DNA from: Porphyromonas pasteri
GTDB taxonomy: Bacteria > Bacteroidota > Bacteroidia > Bacteroidales > Porphyromonadaceae
NCBI RefSeq assembly: GCF_014647755.1
Contig: NZ_BMPU01000002.1
Location: 1 to 64,000, forward strand
DNA length: 64,000 bases
Direction of reading: 5' to 3'
Part shown: one piece after another, positions 38,073-46,571 of the stretch
Layout of the letters: every line of letters begins with the position of its first letter
Numbering within the stretch: position 1 is the stretch's first letter
Program-made: the position numbers and the translations under genes
Notes under the pieces: model-generated
Told to the model about the DNA's origin: nothing
The model's database searches: none
What the model saw: the letters and a program-made list of their open reading frames with translations, nothing else

Positions 38073-41000
38073 ATGCGACAACCATTAAGAATACGCCGGC
38101 GTCTGGCCCTCGGGCTTTGCCTGTGTGCGCTGGGACTCTCCACCCCCACTGAGGGCTGGAGCCAGACCCCTGCGACGCCGACCGTCTCGGTCTCCTTCAA
38201 AGACAAGGACATCGCCTCTATCCTCGACTTCATCGCCCAGAACTCAGGCTACAAGATTGAGTACGAGCCTGAGCTTCGTACCGCAGGCTACAAAGCCACC
38301 GTCTCCTTCGACGAGGTAACTCCCGAGAAGGCGGTCGAAGGCCTGCTCAAGGGCACTCCATTCATCTATGCCGTCGACGGCAAGACCATCCGTATCTTCC
38401 GCCCCCAGCAGCAGGCTACCGCTAAGGGCCAAGTCACAGGGGTCGTCAAGGACTCTCGTGGCGAAGGCATCATAGGCGCAAGCGTCCGCATCAAGGGCAC
38501 GAAGCTCGGCGCCCAGACGGGCATCGATGGCGCCTTCACCATCAATACCGACAAGGCCTCTGGCGAGCTCCAGATAAGCTACGTCGGCTACTACGACAAT
38601 AGTGCCACCTTCACCGCAGGACAGCCCGTGACGGTCGTCCTGAAGGAGAACGTCAAGTCCCTCGACGGTGTCACCGTCATCGCCTACGGCCGACGCAATA
38701 CGCAGGAGCTCGTCGGGGCCGTCAGCTCGATCAAGGCTGACCAGCTCAAGGACGCTCCCGCACCCAGCCTCCAGTCCCTCCTGCAGGGGCAGATGTCGGG
38801 GCTGTCGGTGACGAACCAGTCGGGCTCACCTGGTGGTGGCGGTACGCGTATCAATATCCGCGGTATCAGCTCGCTCAACGACCAGGGTATCAACGACGGC
38901 TCACCTCTCTTCGTCGTCGACGGGGTACCCCTCTCGAAGGTCTCTGCTGAGTCTACCGGTGGTATCAATGCCCTGGCAGGTCTTGACCCCTCGACCATCG
39001 AGTCGGTCGAAGTACTGAAGGACGCTGCCTCCGCTTCGCTCTACGGCTCCCGCTCGGGTAACGGGGTCGTGCTCATCACGACGAAGAAGGGTAAGTCAGG
39101 CAAGGCAGAGTTCGGTCTGAACTTCTCGCAGTCCGTCTCCTTCCTCCCCTCCACGCCTCTGCAGATGCGTGGCCATGGTGAGCGCCGTGTGCACAACATC
39201 CTCGCACAGCACCAGCGTATCGGCCACAACGACTATACGACCAACCGCTACATCCTCCCCCGCCGCTACGGAGAATCCTACGGCTGGGAACCTACCCTCG
39301 ACGGGGCTTACGACTACTTCTGGGGTAACGGGAATGTACTGACAAAGGACAACCAGCCCCCTGCCTCCGCACAGGACTCGCTGAATGCCTTCTATAACAA
39401 TGACACGAACTGGTGGAAGTACATCTTCCAGGTAGGTCGCGTGACCTCGGGTGACTTCTATGCCTCTGGGGGGAACGACAACGTGCGCTACCTCGTCAGC
39501 ACGGGTCTCTATGACGAGCGCGGTATCCAGATCAACTCGGGCTTCAAGCGCCTCAGCTTCCTCTCGAACCTTGACCTGCGCCTCACGCCTAAGGTCAACG
39601 CCTTCACGCGCCTCAACCTCGCTTACAACAAGCAGCAAGCTATCAGCGGCTCCAACATCCAGGGGCTCGACGTCGACCCGAAGGAAACGCCTACGGTCTA
39701 CCCAGGTCGTGGCTCTATCGCTGAGCAGCTCACCCTGCAGAAGATCCGTGATGTACGTGCCCGCAATGGGATGTTCAATGCCCGTCTCTCCGTCGGTATC
39801 GACTACACCCCCATCGCAGGGCTGAAGTTCGCCACTTCCGCTTCGGGTGACGCGTACTTCTCTAACAACCACGTCTTCCGCCCCTCCTACCTCAACAGTA
39901 ACAACCTCTCTTCCGTCGAAGCCTCTCGCTCGATGGTCGCCATGATCCAGTGGGAGAACATCCTCTCCTACCGCTTCAACCTGCGTGACCGTCACAACTT
40001 CGACCTCATGGCAGGGATGACCACGACCTACGACCTGATGGAGAACATCAAGGGTAAGGCTGCTGGTGGTCCTACCAACAAGATCTATGAGATCGGTGAT
40101 GGCTGGCCACAGGCTCGCAACGTAGAGGGCCGTGACGAATACCTCCAGCGCGTGACGACCGACCGTCAGGAGCAGATCATGCTCAGCTATCTCGGCCGTG
40201 TCGCCTACAACTTCGACAAGCGCTACATGCTCGAGGCTTCACTCCGCTACGACGGCTCGTCGGTCTTCGGCCGTGATGTCCGCTGGGCAGCCTTCCCCTC
40301 TCTCGGTGCTGCATGGGCCTTCTCCAAGGAGCAGTTCATGAAGGACTTCTGGTTCCTCAGCTTCGGTAAGATCCGTGCCTCATGGGGTAAGAGCGGTCAG
40401 AAGTTCCAGGAAGCCTACCTCGCCCACGGTCTGATGGAAGAGTCGAACTCCTTCCTCGGTCAGCCCGGTCTCCAGCCCAGCGCTATGGCCAATAGCCACC
40501 TGACGTGGGAGAAGAGCGACCAGTATGACCTCGGTCTTGACCTCGACCTCTTCAACTACCGCTTCAAGGTCAAGGTAGACTACTACTACAAGCACTCCTA
40601 TGACCTGCTGATGCAGGTGCCCACCCCAGGTAACTTCTTCATCTCGAAGACGACCTGGACGAACGCTTCGGCTATCTCCAACGAAGGTCTTGAGCTGGAC
40701 CTCTCGGCTGACCTCGTGCGCCGCAAGGACTTCTCTTGGAACCTCCGCTTCAATATCGCTCGCAACTGGAACCGCTTCCTCGCCTCTTACGACGGCAAGG
40801 ACCTCGGCGACAAGGTACTCGGCCGCCCCATCTATGGTATCTATACCTACAAGGATGAAGGCCTCGTACAGGACGAGTCTGCTATCCCCTACTACTACGA
40901 CCAGACGGGTCTGCGTGTACCCCTCTCCTTCGGTTCGCTCGCTTACCCACTGCGTGTCGGTGGTCGTAAGATCAAGGACCAGAACGGCGACGGCTACATC

Positions 41001-41543
41001 AACAGCGAAGACATCTACTACGCTGGTAGCGCACTGCCCAAGGCCTACGGGGGTATCACGAATACCTTCACCTACAAGCGTCTCGCTCTGAATGTGCTGC
41101 TGACCTATACGATCGACCAGCGCATGATGAATATGGTGAAGAACGGTGCCTTCCTCTTCAATAAGAAGTTCGGCGTCGTGATGAACGACTTCTCCCGCGC
41201 TACCTTCTGGCAGAACCCTGGCGACAAGACCGAGTATCCCTCACTCGAGTTCGCTGATGACGGCTACACGGGTCAGTTCGATGGCGACATCGATACCAAC
41301 ATCGAGCGTGTGAGCTACCTCCGCCTCAAGCAGCTGAGCCTCTCCTACTCTCTCCCCGAAACGTGGACGAAGCGCCTCCGCATGAAGGATGTGCGTATCT
41401 ACTTCGCTGGTGAGAACCTCCTCCTCTTGACGAACTACTCTGGGCTTGACCCCGAGATCGTCGACCCTGCTACGGGTAAGGACACGGGCCGTATGTACCC
41501 CCTCAACCGCAAGCTTACACTTGGTCTCAATCTGAAGTTCTAA
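38073..41543 (+). CDS. SusC-family TonB-dependent receptor with STN domain
   Basis: The 1156-residue outer-membrane transporter has a signal peptide, an STN (secretin/TonB N-terminal) domain (about 33-110, VSFKDKDIASILDFIAQ), a carboxypeptidase-regulatory-like domain (about 122-205, VTGVVKDSRGEGIIGASVRI), a plug (from about 210) and a 22-strand barrel ending in LGLNLKF. The signature SusC segment near the plug start reads RRNTQELVGAVSSI. The STN domain suggests contact with an anti-sigma factor, but no sigma or anti-sigma gene is in the window. It overlaps SusD by one base (TAATG). Confidence 0.95.
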   Translation: MRQPLRIRRRLALGLCLCALGLSTPTEGWSQTPATPTVSVSFKDKDIASILDFIAQNSGYKIEYEPELRTAGYKATVSFDEVTPEKAVEGLLKGTPFIYAVDGKTIRIFRPQQQATAKGQVTGVVKDSRGEGIIGASVRIKGTKLGAQTGIDGAFTINTDKASGELQISYVGYYDNSATFTAGQPVTVVLKENVKSLDGVTVIAYGRRNTQELVGAVSSIKADQLKDAPAPSLQSLLQGQMSGLSVTNQSGSPGGGGTRINIRGISSLNDQGINDGSPLFVVDGVPLSKVSAESTGGINALAGLDPSTIESVEVLKDAASASLYGSRSGNGVVLITTKKGKSGKAEFGLNFSQSVSFLPSTPLQMRGHGERRVHNILAQHQRIGHNDYTTNRYILPRRYGESYGWEPTLDGAYDYFWGNGNVLTKDNQPPASAQDSLNAFYNNDTNWWKYIFQVGRVTSGDFYASGGNDNVRYLVSTGLYDERGIQINSGFKRLSFLSNLDLRLTPKVNAFTRLNLAYNKQQAISGSNIQGLDVDPKETPTVYPGRGSIAEQLTLQKIRDVRARNGMFNARLSVGIDYTPIAGLKFATSASGDAYFSNNHVFRPSYLNSNNLSSVEASRSMVAMIQWENILSYRFNLRDRHNFDLMAGMTTTYDLMENIKGKAAGGPTNKIYEIGDGWPQARNVEGRDEYLQRVTTDRQEQIMLSYLGRVAYNFDKRYMLEASLRYDGSSVFGRDVRWAAFPSLGAAWAFSKEQFMKDFWFLSFGKIRASWGKSGQKFQEAYLAHGLMEESNSFLGQPGLQPSAMANSHLTWEKSDQYDLGLDLDLFNYRFKVKVDYYYKHSYDLLMQVPTPGNFFISKTTWTNASAISNEGLELDLSADLVRRKDFSWNLRFNIARNWNRFLASYDGKDLGDKVLGRPIYGIYTYKDEGLVQDESAIPYYYDQTGLRVPLSFGSLAYPLRVGGRKIKDQNGDGYINSEDIYYAGSALPKAYGGITNTFTYKRLALNVLLTYTIDQRMMNMVKNGAFLFNKKFGVVMNDFSRATFWQNPGDKTEYPSLEFADDGYTGQFDGDIDTNIERVSYLRLKQLSLSYSLPETWTKRLRMKDVRIYFAGENLLLLTNYSGLDPEIVDPATGKDTGRMYPLNRKLTLGLNLKF

Positions 41544-43090
41544 TGAAACGCTATATCCTTCCCGCCCTGGCGCTCACGCTCCTGGCTTCCTCCTGTAAGC
41601 TGGACCTGACGCCCGAGAATGCCATCACTTATAGCAATGCATTCTCCACAGAGGCTGAGCTCAATACGACGACGACCACCATCCACTTCTACCTCGACAA
41701 CTGCATGGACGCCTTCACGCCTCTGACGAAGGTCGGCCTCCTTGCAGACGAGACGCAGGATGATGGGCAGCTCCGCGAGGGTAATCCTCGTAGTATCATC
41801 CAGGCTTCCGCCGACTGGGAATACGTCTATCGTATGATCTTCGAGGCGAACCTCCTGCTGGATAACATCGACAAGACCGAAGGCCTCTCCGAAGAGCGCT
41901 ACGCCTACCACGCTGGTCAGGCACACTTCGCTCTCGGCTTCGGCTACTTCATGCTCTCCCGCGCCTATGGTCAGGCGGTCATCACGGAGAACGCTAAGGA
42001 CCTGAAGACCTACGGCCTCTCTACGCAGCAGCAGGTCATCGACGCAGGTATCGAGCATGCCCTCAAGGCCTTCGAGCTCCTGCCTACCTACGACAAGCTC
42101 CGCACGACTTCCGGTAGCGTACCCGCCTCCAAGCAGTACGGCAGCAAGGGCAATAGCGCCACGCTTCTGGCACACCTCTATGCCTGGAAGGGCAGCATGG
42201 CCGAGCTCTACGGCGAGTCTTCGGTAGACGCTACTGAGGCCTACCGCAAGAGCGTCGAGTATGCCTCTAAGGTCATCAACGGCGAAGTCGGTACCTACAG
42301 CCTTGTCTCGACTCCCGAGGAACTCTGTCAGCTCCTCTCTGACCCCAGTGCTACGAACCCCGAGGAGATCTTCACCCTCGTCTACGATAAGAGCCGTGGC
42401 AATGAGTCGACCTCTAAGAACGAAGTCGCCAACCTCTTCGCTACGTGGCCCGTCAACAGCACGCTCACCGAAGGGGATCTGGCACAGGCTTCCTTCCGCC
42501 TGAAGAAGTCCACCATCCAGAAGCTCTATCCCGATGCGAATGACGCGCGCCGTACGGCCTTCTTCTATGAGTTCAATACCGACCACACGGTATCGGGCGT
42601 GAACTACGCTGTGCCCTACAAGTTCCGCAACGCAGTCTTCGCTATCGACCAGAGCGCTGAGTCTGGCAAGAGCTTCCTCAGCATCAATGCCAACTACGTC
42701 TACTGGCGTCTGGCAGATGTCTACCTGCTTCGCGCCGAGTGTGCGAATAAGCTGGGCGACACCTCCATGGCGATCTCGGACCTCAATAAGATCCGCTCAC
42801 GTGCCGGTGCGAAGACCTATCCCGCCTCGGGTGAGAGCGACCTGAAGAAGGCCATCTTCCGTGAGCGCGAGCGTGAGTTCATCCTTGAGAACGATACCCG
42901 CTACTACGATATCCTGCGCAACGGCTACGTCAAGACCGAGCTCACGGGTAAGTTCCCCACGCTCTCCACGGCGGATATCGCTGGTGGTGCCCTCTGCCTG
43001 CCTATCCCATCGAGCGCCCAGCGCGACAAGGATGGTAAGGTCATCAACGGCCTCATCCTGCAGCGTCCCTACTGGTTCCGCTACATGTAG
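41543..43090 (+). CDS. SusD/RagB-family nutrient-binding lipoprotein
   Basis: The 515-residue lipoprotein has a lipobox ending LLASSCKLD (Cys18) and the SusD helical TPR fold (LLLDNIDKTEGLSEERYAYH and GFGYFMLSRAYGQAVI). The C-terminal part includes YVYWRLADVYLLRAEC, as in the family. It caps the SusC barrel on the cell surface and captures the substrate, a glycan or peptide that cannot be read from sequence. It is translationally coupled to SusC and leads the lipoprotein genes by 22 bases. Confidence 0.93.
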   Translation: MKRYILPALALTLLASSCKLDLTPENAITYSNAFSTEAELNTTTTTIHFYLDNCMDAFTPLTKVGLLADETQDDGQLREGNPRSIIQASADWEYVYRMIFEANLLLDNIDKTEGLSEERYAYHAGQAHFALGFGYFMLSRAYGQAVITENAKDLKTYGLSTQQQVIDAGIEHALKAFELLPTYDKLRTTSGSVPASKQYGSKGNSATLLAHLYAWKGSMAELYGESSVDATEAYRKSVEYASKVINGEVGTYSLVSTPEELCQLLSDPSATNPEEIFTLVYDKSRGNESTSKNEVANLFATWPVNSTLTEGDLAQASFRLKKSTIQKLYPDANDARRTAFFYEFNTDHTVSGVNYAVPYKFRNAVFAIDQSAESGKSFLSINANYVYWRLADVYLLRAECANKLGDTSMAISDLNKIRSRAGAKTYPASGESDLKKAIFREREREFILENDTRYYDILRNGYVKTELTGKFPTLSTADIAGGALCLPIPSSAQRDKDGKVINGLILQRPYWFRYM

Positions 43091-43112
43091 TACCCTCTAA
43101 GATCTATCCGTT

Positions 43113-43820
43113 ATGCGTACGATCAAGCATCCAATATATCTGCTCGCACTACTCGTCCTCAGTCTCTTCTCCTCGTGTACGAAGTATGACTTCATCGAGA
43201 CGGGCAAGGCTACGTCCTACCACGACACGACGATGTGGGAGTACTTCCAGACTGATAGCTACAACTGGAGCTACCTCGTCTATATGACCAAGCGTGCCGG
43301 CCTCGAAGATCTCTTCCAGGGGACGAACACGCAGTATGGCCCGAACATCACCTTCCTCGGGATCACGAACCACAGCATCCGCCGCTACCTCTACCGCACC
43401 TATGGTATCAATGCGGACGGCACCTCTCCCGCTGATGCCGTCGACCCCAGCACGCTCACCGACGAGGAGACGATGAAGCTCATCGACCGTATGAGCGTGG
43501 CTACGTGCCGCAGCATCATCCTCGACTGCGTCATCCCACAGGAGAAGCTCCTCCTCGAGGACTTCCCCGCTGGGCGTAAGGCCGCCGACGGGAGCACCAT
43601 CGGTACGGGTGGTAAGACCTACACGATGGCCTCGGGCAAGCAGCTCTGGCTCTACACCTTCCGCGACACCTATGCAGGGGTAGCGGGCTCAGGGGCGAAC
43701 CGCCTGCACATCGTCTCCCCCACGACCAGCATCTCGCGTGATATCGCTTCGCACGATATCCAGACACGTACGGGCGTCGTCCACTCGCTCCAGTACGACT
43801 TCACGCCTACGGACTTCTAA
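43113..43820 (+). CDS. Fasciclin-like lipoprotein in the SusCD operon
   Basis: The 235-residue lipoprotein has a lipobox (LFSSCTKYD, Cys22). The mature part resembles a fasciclin-like domain (MWEYFQTDSYNWSYLVYMTKRAGLEDLFQG, where the FAS1 helix comes first, then ITFLGITNHSIRRYL). FAS1-like lipoproteins occur in Bacteroidetes polysaccharide or adhesion loci. It is 22 bases after SusD and 14 before the next gene, all in one operon, so it probably is an accessory surface binding subunit. The domain call is by pattern only. Confidence 0.65.
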   Translation: MRTIKHPIYLLALLVLSLFSSCTKYDFIETGKATSYHDTTMWEYFQTDSYNWSYLVYMTKRAGLEDLFQGTNTQYGPNITFLGITNHSIRRYLYRTYGINADGTSPADAVDPSTLTDEETMKLIDRMSVATCRSIILDCVIPQEKLLLEDFPAGRKAADGSTIGTGGKTYTMASGKQLWLYTFRDTYAGVAGSGANRLHIVSPTTSISRDIASHDIQTRTGVVHSLQYDFTPTDF

Positions 43821-43834
43821 ACCCTTTTCATCCG

Positions 43835-44296
43835 ATGACTGCAAGATCTATATATGGCCTGCTCCTCGTGATCCTCGCCCTTGCGCTGCCCTCTTGCCGC
43901 AAGATGGCCGTGGGCTACCTCGATGCGACGCACGCCACATTCTCCGCTAAGGAACTCAACGTCTACCGCACGGTCGACGATGACGATCCCCACAGCTTGA
44001 CCCAGACCTATCCCGCCCCCTGGACCTCCCAGCGTATCCAGGGGGTCTCGGGCACGAACCCCGTGAACTATGAGTTCCTCAGCGTCGATGTCGCTGATGG
44101 GGGCGATGCCGAGAAGTTCGCTGCCGCCGTCAAGAAAGGTACGATCACCGTCAATGGCGGTACCATCAACCTCTTCCCCACCGCGGTGCAGAACCTCCCC
44201 AATGGGCGCTATACCGTCAATCTACGGGTCTACAACGAAGGCTACAGCCGTGAGCTCCGTGGCCTCTTCACCTTCATTATCCAAGACGCTGCCTAA
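43835..44296 (+). CDS. Small lipoprotein of unknown family in the SusCD operon
   Basis: The 153-residue lipoprotein has a lipobox (LALPSCRKM, Cys21). The mature part is mostly beta (ATFSAKELNVYRTVD, VTVNGG-like turns, LPNGRYTVNLRVYNE), suggesting an immunoglobulin-like fold. It is in the SusCD operon, 14 bases after the FAS1-like gene and 12 before the thioredoxin gene. I do not recognise the family. An outer-surface accessory role is inferred. Confidence 0.6.
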   Translation: MTARSIYGLLLVILALALPSCRKMAVGYLDATHATFSAKELNVYRTVDDDDPHSLTQTYPAPWTSQRIQGVSGTNPVNYEFLSVDVADGGDAEKFAAAVKKGTITVNGGTINLFPTAVQNLPNGRYTVNLRVYNEGYSRELRGLFTFIIQDAA

Positions 44297-44308
44297 TACA
44301 CGCTCCCT

Positions 44309-45622
44309 ATGAGATACCTCAAGTATGTGACCTCTCTGGTCGTAGCTCTCCTCGCTTTCTCCTTCGTCTCCGCTCAGGAGGCTGGCATACGCTTCTTCAA
44401 GGGGACTTTCGCCGAAGCCCTCGCTGAAGCTCAGCGCCAGAATAAGCCCCTCTTCGTAGACTTCTACGCTACCTGGTGTGTGCCCTGTAAGAAGATGGAG
44501 AAGACCATCTTCACCCAGCCCGAGGTCGGGAAGTTCTTCAACGAGAAGTTCGTCAACCTCCAGATGGATGCCGAGGCTCCCGAGAACGTCGAGATCGCTA
44601 AGAAGTACAAGGTCGAGGCCTTCCCTACCCTCGGGATCATCGCTCCCGACGGCAAGGCTATCCAGATCAACGTCGGCTTTATGAAGGCCGAAGAGCTGCT
44701 CGAGATGGGTAAGACCGCTATCGGTGAGGTCAAGGGCTTCGAAGAGCTCTACAAGGAGCACCGCGCACAGCCCAACGATCTAAAGATCCAGCAGGAGCTG
44801 CTGACCATCGCCCCACGCTTCCTCACCACGCAGGACGGCATGGACGCTGAGAAGTGGGTCGTACGTGTCCGTAAGCTCTACAAGGACTACCTCGCGAAGA
44901 AGATGGCTGACAACAGCCTCATCAACAAGAAGGATTACCTGATCATCAGCAACCTCGGTGGTGATGACGCTGACGAAGTAGCACGTGTCGTCGAGTACAT
45001 CAACTCCAACCTCGACGCATGGATCGCTGCTGTCGGTGAGCCCGCTGCCTACTACGTCATCGAGAAGAACGATGAGCGCATGCTCGACCTCGTCAAGAAG
45101 GGCGACGAGTCCTACAAGACGTACCTCGAGAAGATCCGCACAGACTACAAGAAGGCCTACGACGTGATCAAGTTCAAGACCGTCACGCCCTACCAGAAGT
45201 CCGTCGACTACTACGGTGCACTCTTCGCTATCTACAAGAATAAGGACGTGCCCCAGTACATCAAGCTCATGTCCAGCTACCTCAATGGCCTCGGCGAAGA
45301 CGCTAACGCTGCTGACTACGGTATCGCTGCTCAGTCCCTCTACAACGCTGCAGGCAAGAAGCTCACGGCCGCTGACCACAAGCAGGCTATCGCTTGGCTC
45401 CAGAAGGCTATCCCCAACGAAACGACCCTGATGAATAAGATCAACTTCCTCGTCATGGTCGGGGACTCCTACCGCGAGCTGAAGGACTACAAGCAGGCAC
45501 GCGAATACTACAACCAGGCTTATGGCGAATCACTTCAGATGGGTGCTGCTGAGCAGGCCCAGCAGATGATCCAGGCCTCCGTCGTCTACAAGCTCTCTAC
45601 CCTCGAGCTCCTCGAGAAGTAA
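44309..45622 (+). CDS. Secreted thioredoxin-domain protein with helical repeat tail
   Basis: The 437-residue protein has a signal peptide (cleavage after SFVSAQ) and an N-terminal thioredoxin fold with CVPC in YATWCVPCKKMEKT (about 50-63) and the cis-Pro VEAFPTLG. The following 280 residues are helical, TPR-like near the end (FLVMVGDSYRELKDYKQAREYY). It may reduce disulfides or act as a chaperone in the periplasm for the operon's receptor or cargo. It is last in the SusCD operon, followed by a 16-base-pair terminator. Confidence 0.82.
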   Translation: MRYLKYVTSLVVALLAFSFVSAQEAGIRFFKGTFAEALAEAQRQNKPLFVDFYATWCVPCKKMEKTIFTQPEVGKFFNEKFVNLQMDAEAPENVEIAKKYKVEAFPTLGIIAPDGKAIQINVGFMKAEELLEMGKTAIGEVKGFEELYKEHRAQPNDLKIQQELLTIAPRFLTTQDGMDAEKWVVRVRKLYKDYLAKKMADNSLINKKDYLIISNLGGDDADEVARVVEYINSNLDAWIAAVGEPAAYYVIEKNDERMLDLVKKGDESYKTYLEKIRTDYKKAYDVIKFKTVTPYQKSVDYYGALFAIYKNKDVPQYIKLMSSYLNGLGEDANAADYGIAAQSLYNAAGKKLTAADHKQAIAWLQKAIPNETTLMNKINFLVMVGDSYRELKDYKQAREYYNQAYGESLQMGAAEQAQQMIQASVVYKLSTLELLEK

Positions 45623-45648
45623 GCCGCACCTGACGACTACATCATAGG

Positions 45649-45687
45649 GGAAGCCCCGAGAGTCCGCTCGTGACTCTCGGGGCTTCC
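45649..45687 (+). terminator. Terminator of the SusCD operon
   Basis: A perfect 16-base stem (45649-45664 with 45672-45687) has a 7-base loop and then TCTTATCTTTG. Confidence 0.9.
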
Positions 45688-45690
45688 TCT

Positions 45691-45698
45691 TATCTTTG
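45691..45698 (+). promoter_or_regulatory. Promoter -7 box upstream of array 2 and VanX-like gene
   Basis: TATCTTTG directly follows the SusCD operon terminator. The transcript would start near 45705 and carry array 2 in a leader of about 180 bases before the ATG at 45886. Confidence 0.65.
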
Positions 45699-45756
45699 CA
45701 CCCGACATCCCCACATAGAGTGCTGCTAATCAGCGTCTCATAGAGGGGACAATTTC

Positions 45757-45862
45757 GACCACTACTGGTCACTGCTTCGACCAGTACTGATCACTATTAG
45801 TTACCAGTACTGGTCCGATCGCTGACCTATACTGGTTACTTCACCGACCAGTACTGGTCGCA
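45757..45862. repeat. Array 2: five ACCAGTACTGGT-type palindromes at 22-bp pitch
   Basis: Units are centred at about 45763, 45785, 45808, 45830 and 45852 (22, 23, 22, 22), identical spacing to array 1. Units 1 to 4 have one or more changes (ACCACTACTGGT, ACCAGTACTGAT, one perfect core, ACCTATACTGGT), and unit 5 is perfect. A tail TTTCCCCCCTCATAG follows. It lies in the leader of the VanX-like gene. Confidence 0.88.
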
Positions 45863-45885
45863 TTTCCCCCCTCATAGACTTAGCA

Positions 45886-46548
45886 ATGTATCGCCTCCTA
45901 CTCACCCTCTTCCTCCTCACTACGACGAGCCTCTCGGCTCGCAACCTCGACTCCCTTATGCAGGCCTATGGCCTCGTCGAGGTCACCAGCCTCGCCCCCC
46001 GCATCCGTGTCGAGCTGAAGTACGCTACGCGCGACAACTTCATCGGGGCGAATATGTACGGCTCGCTACGCAAGGCTTACCTCCACCCCAATCTGGCACG
46101 CGCACTTGCCCGTGCCCAGCAGGCTCTCGAGCGTGAGAAGCCCGGCTATGCCTTCCTCATCTATGATGCCGCACGCCCACAGAGCGTACAGCGCCGTATG
46201 TATCAGGCCGTAGCTGGCACGCCGAAGAAGATCTACGTCGCCGCCCCCGAGCGTGGTGGACGCCACAACTACGGCGTAGCGGTGGACCTCACCATCGTGG
46301 ATGCCGCTGGCAAACCGCTGGATATGGGAAGCCCCTTCGATCACTTCGGTGAGGAGGCTCACCTCGGAGATGAAGGGGCTTTAGTGAAGAAGGGCGTCTT
46401 TGCCCCAGAGGTCCCTACGAATAGGGCGCTGATGAAGCGACTCTTAGGAGCCGAGGGCCTGCGCCCTTATGACAAAGAGTGGTGGCACTATCAGGAGCGT
46501 ATGTCGATGCCGGAGGTGCGCAAGCGCTACCGCCTCTTAGACTTCTAA
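45886..46548 (+). CDS. D-Ala-D-Ala dipeptidase (VanX-like, M15D)
   Basis: The 220-residue protein has a signal peptide (MYRLLLTLFLLTTTSLSA) and the zinc site of VanX: His127 and Asp134 in RHNYGVAVD, catalytic Glu198 and His201 in EWWHY. The family cuts D-Ala-D-Ala or other peptides in the periplasm, for cell-wall turnover. Outside van clusters it seldom means vancomycin resistance. Its leader carries palindrome array 2. The gene is followed within 24 bases by the convergent phosphoethanolamine transferase. Confidence 0.9.
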   Translation: MYRLLLTLFLLTTTSLSARNLDSLMQAYGLVEVTSLAPRIRVELKYATRDNFIGANMYGSLRKAYLHPNLARALARAQQALEREKPGYAFLIYDAARPQSVQRRMYQAVAGTPKKIYVAAPERGGRHNYGVAVDLTIVDAAGKPLDMGSPFDHFGEEAHLGDEGALVKKGVFAPEVPTNRALMKRLLGAEGLRPYDKEWWHYQERMSMPEVRKRYRLLDF

Positions 46549-46571
46549 GGGCACACCCACTCGCACCAGAC

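Noticed and set aside
45886-46548. VanX-like gene as vancomycin resistance
   Set aside because: No vanH, vanA or vanR/S gene is near, and the family has housekeeping peptidase roles.
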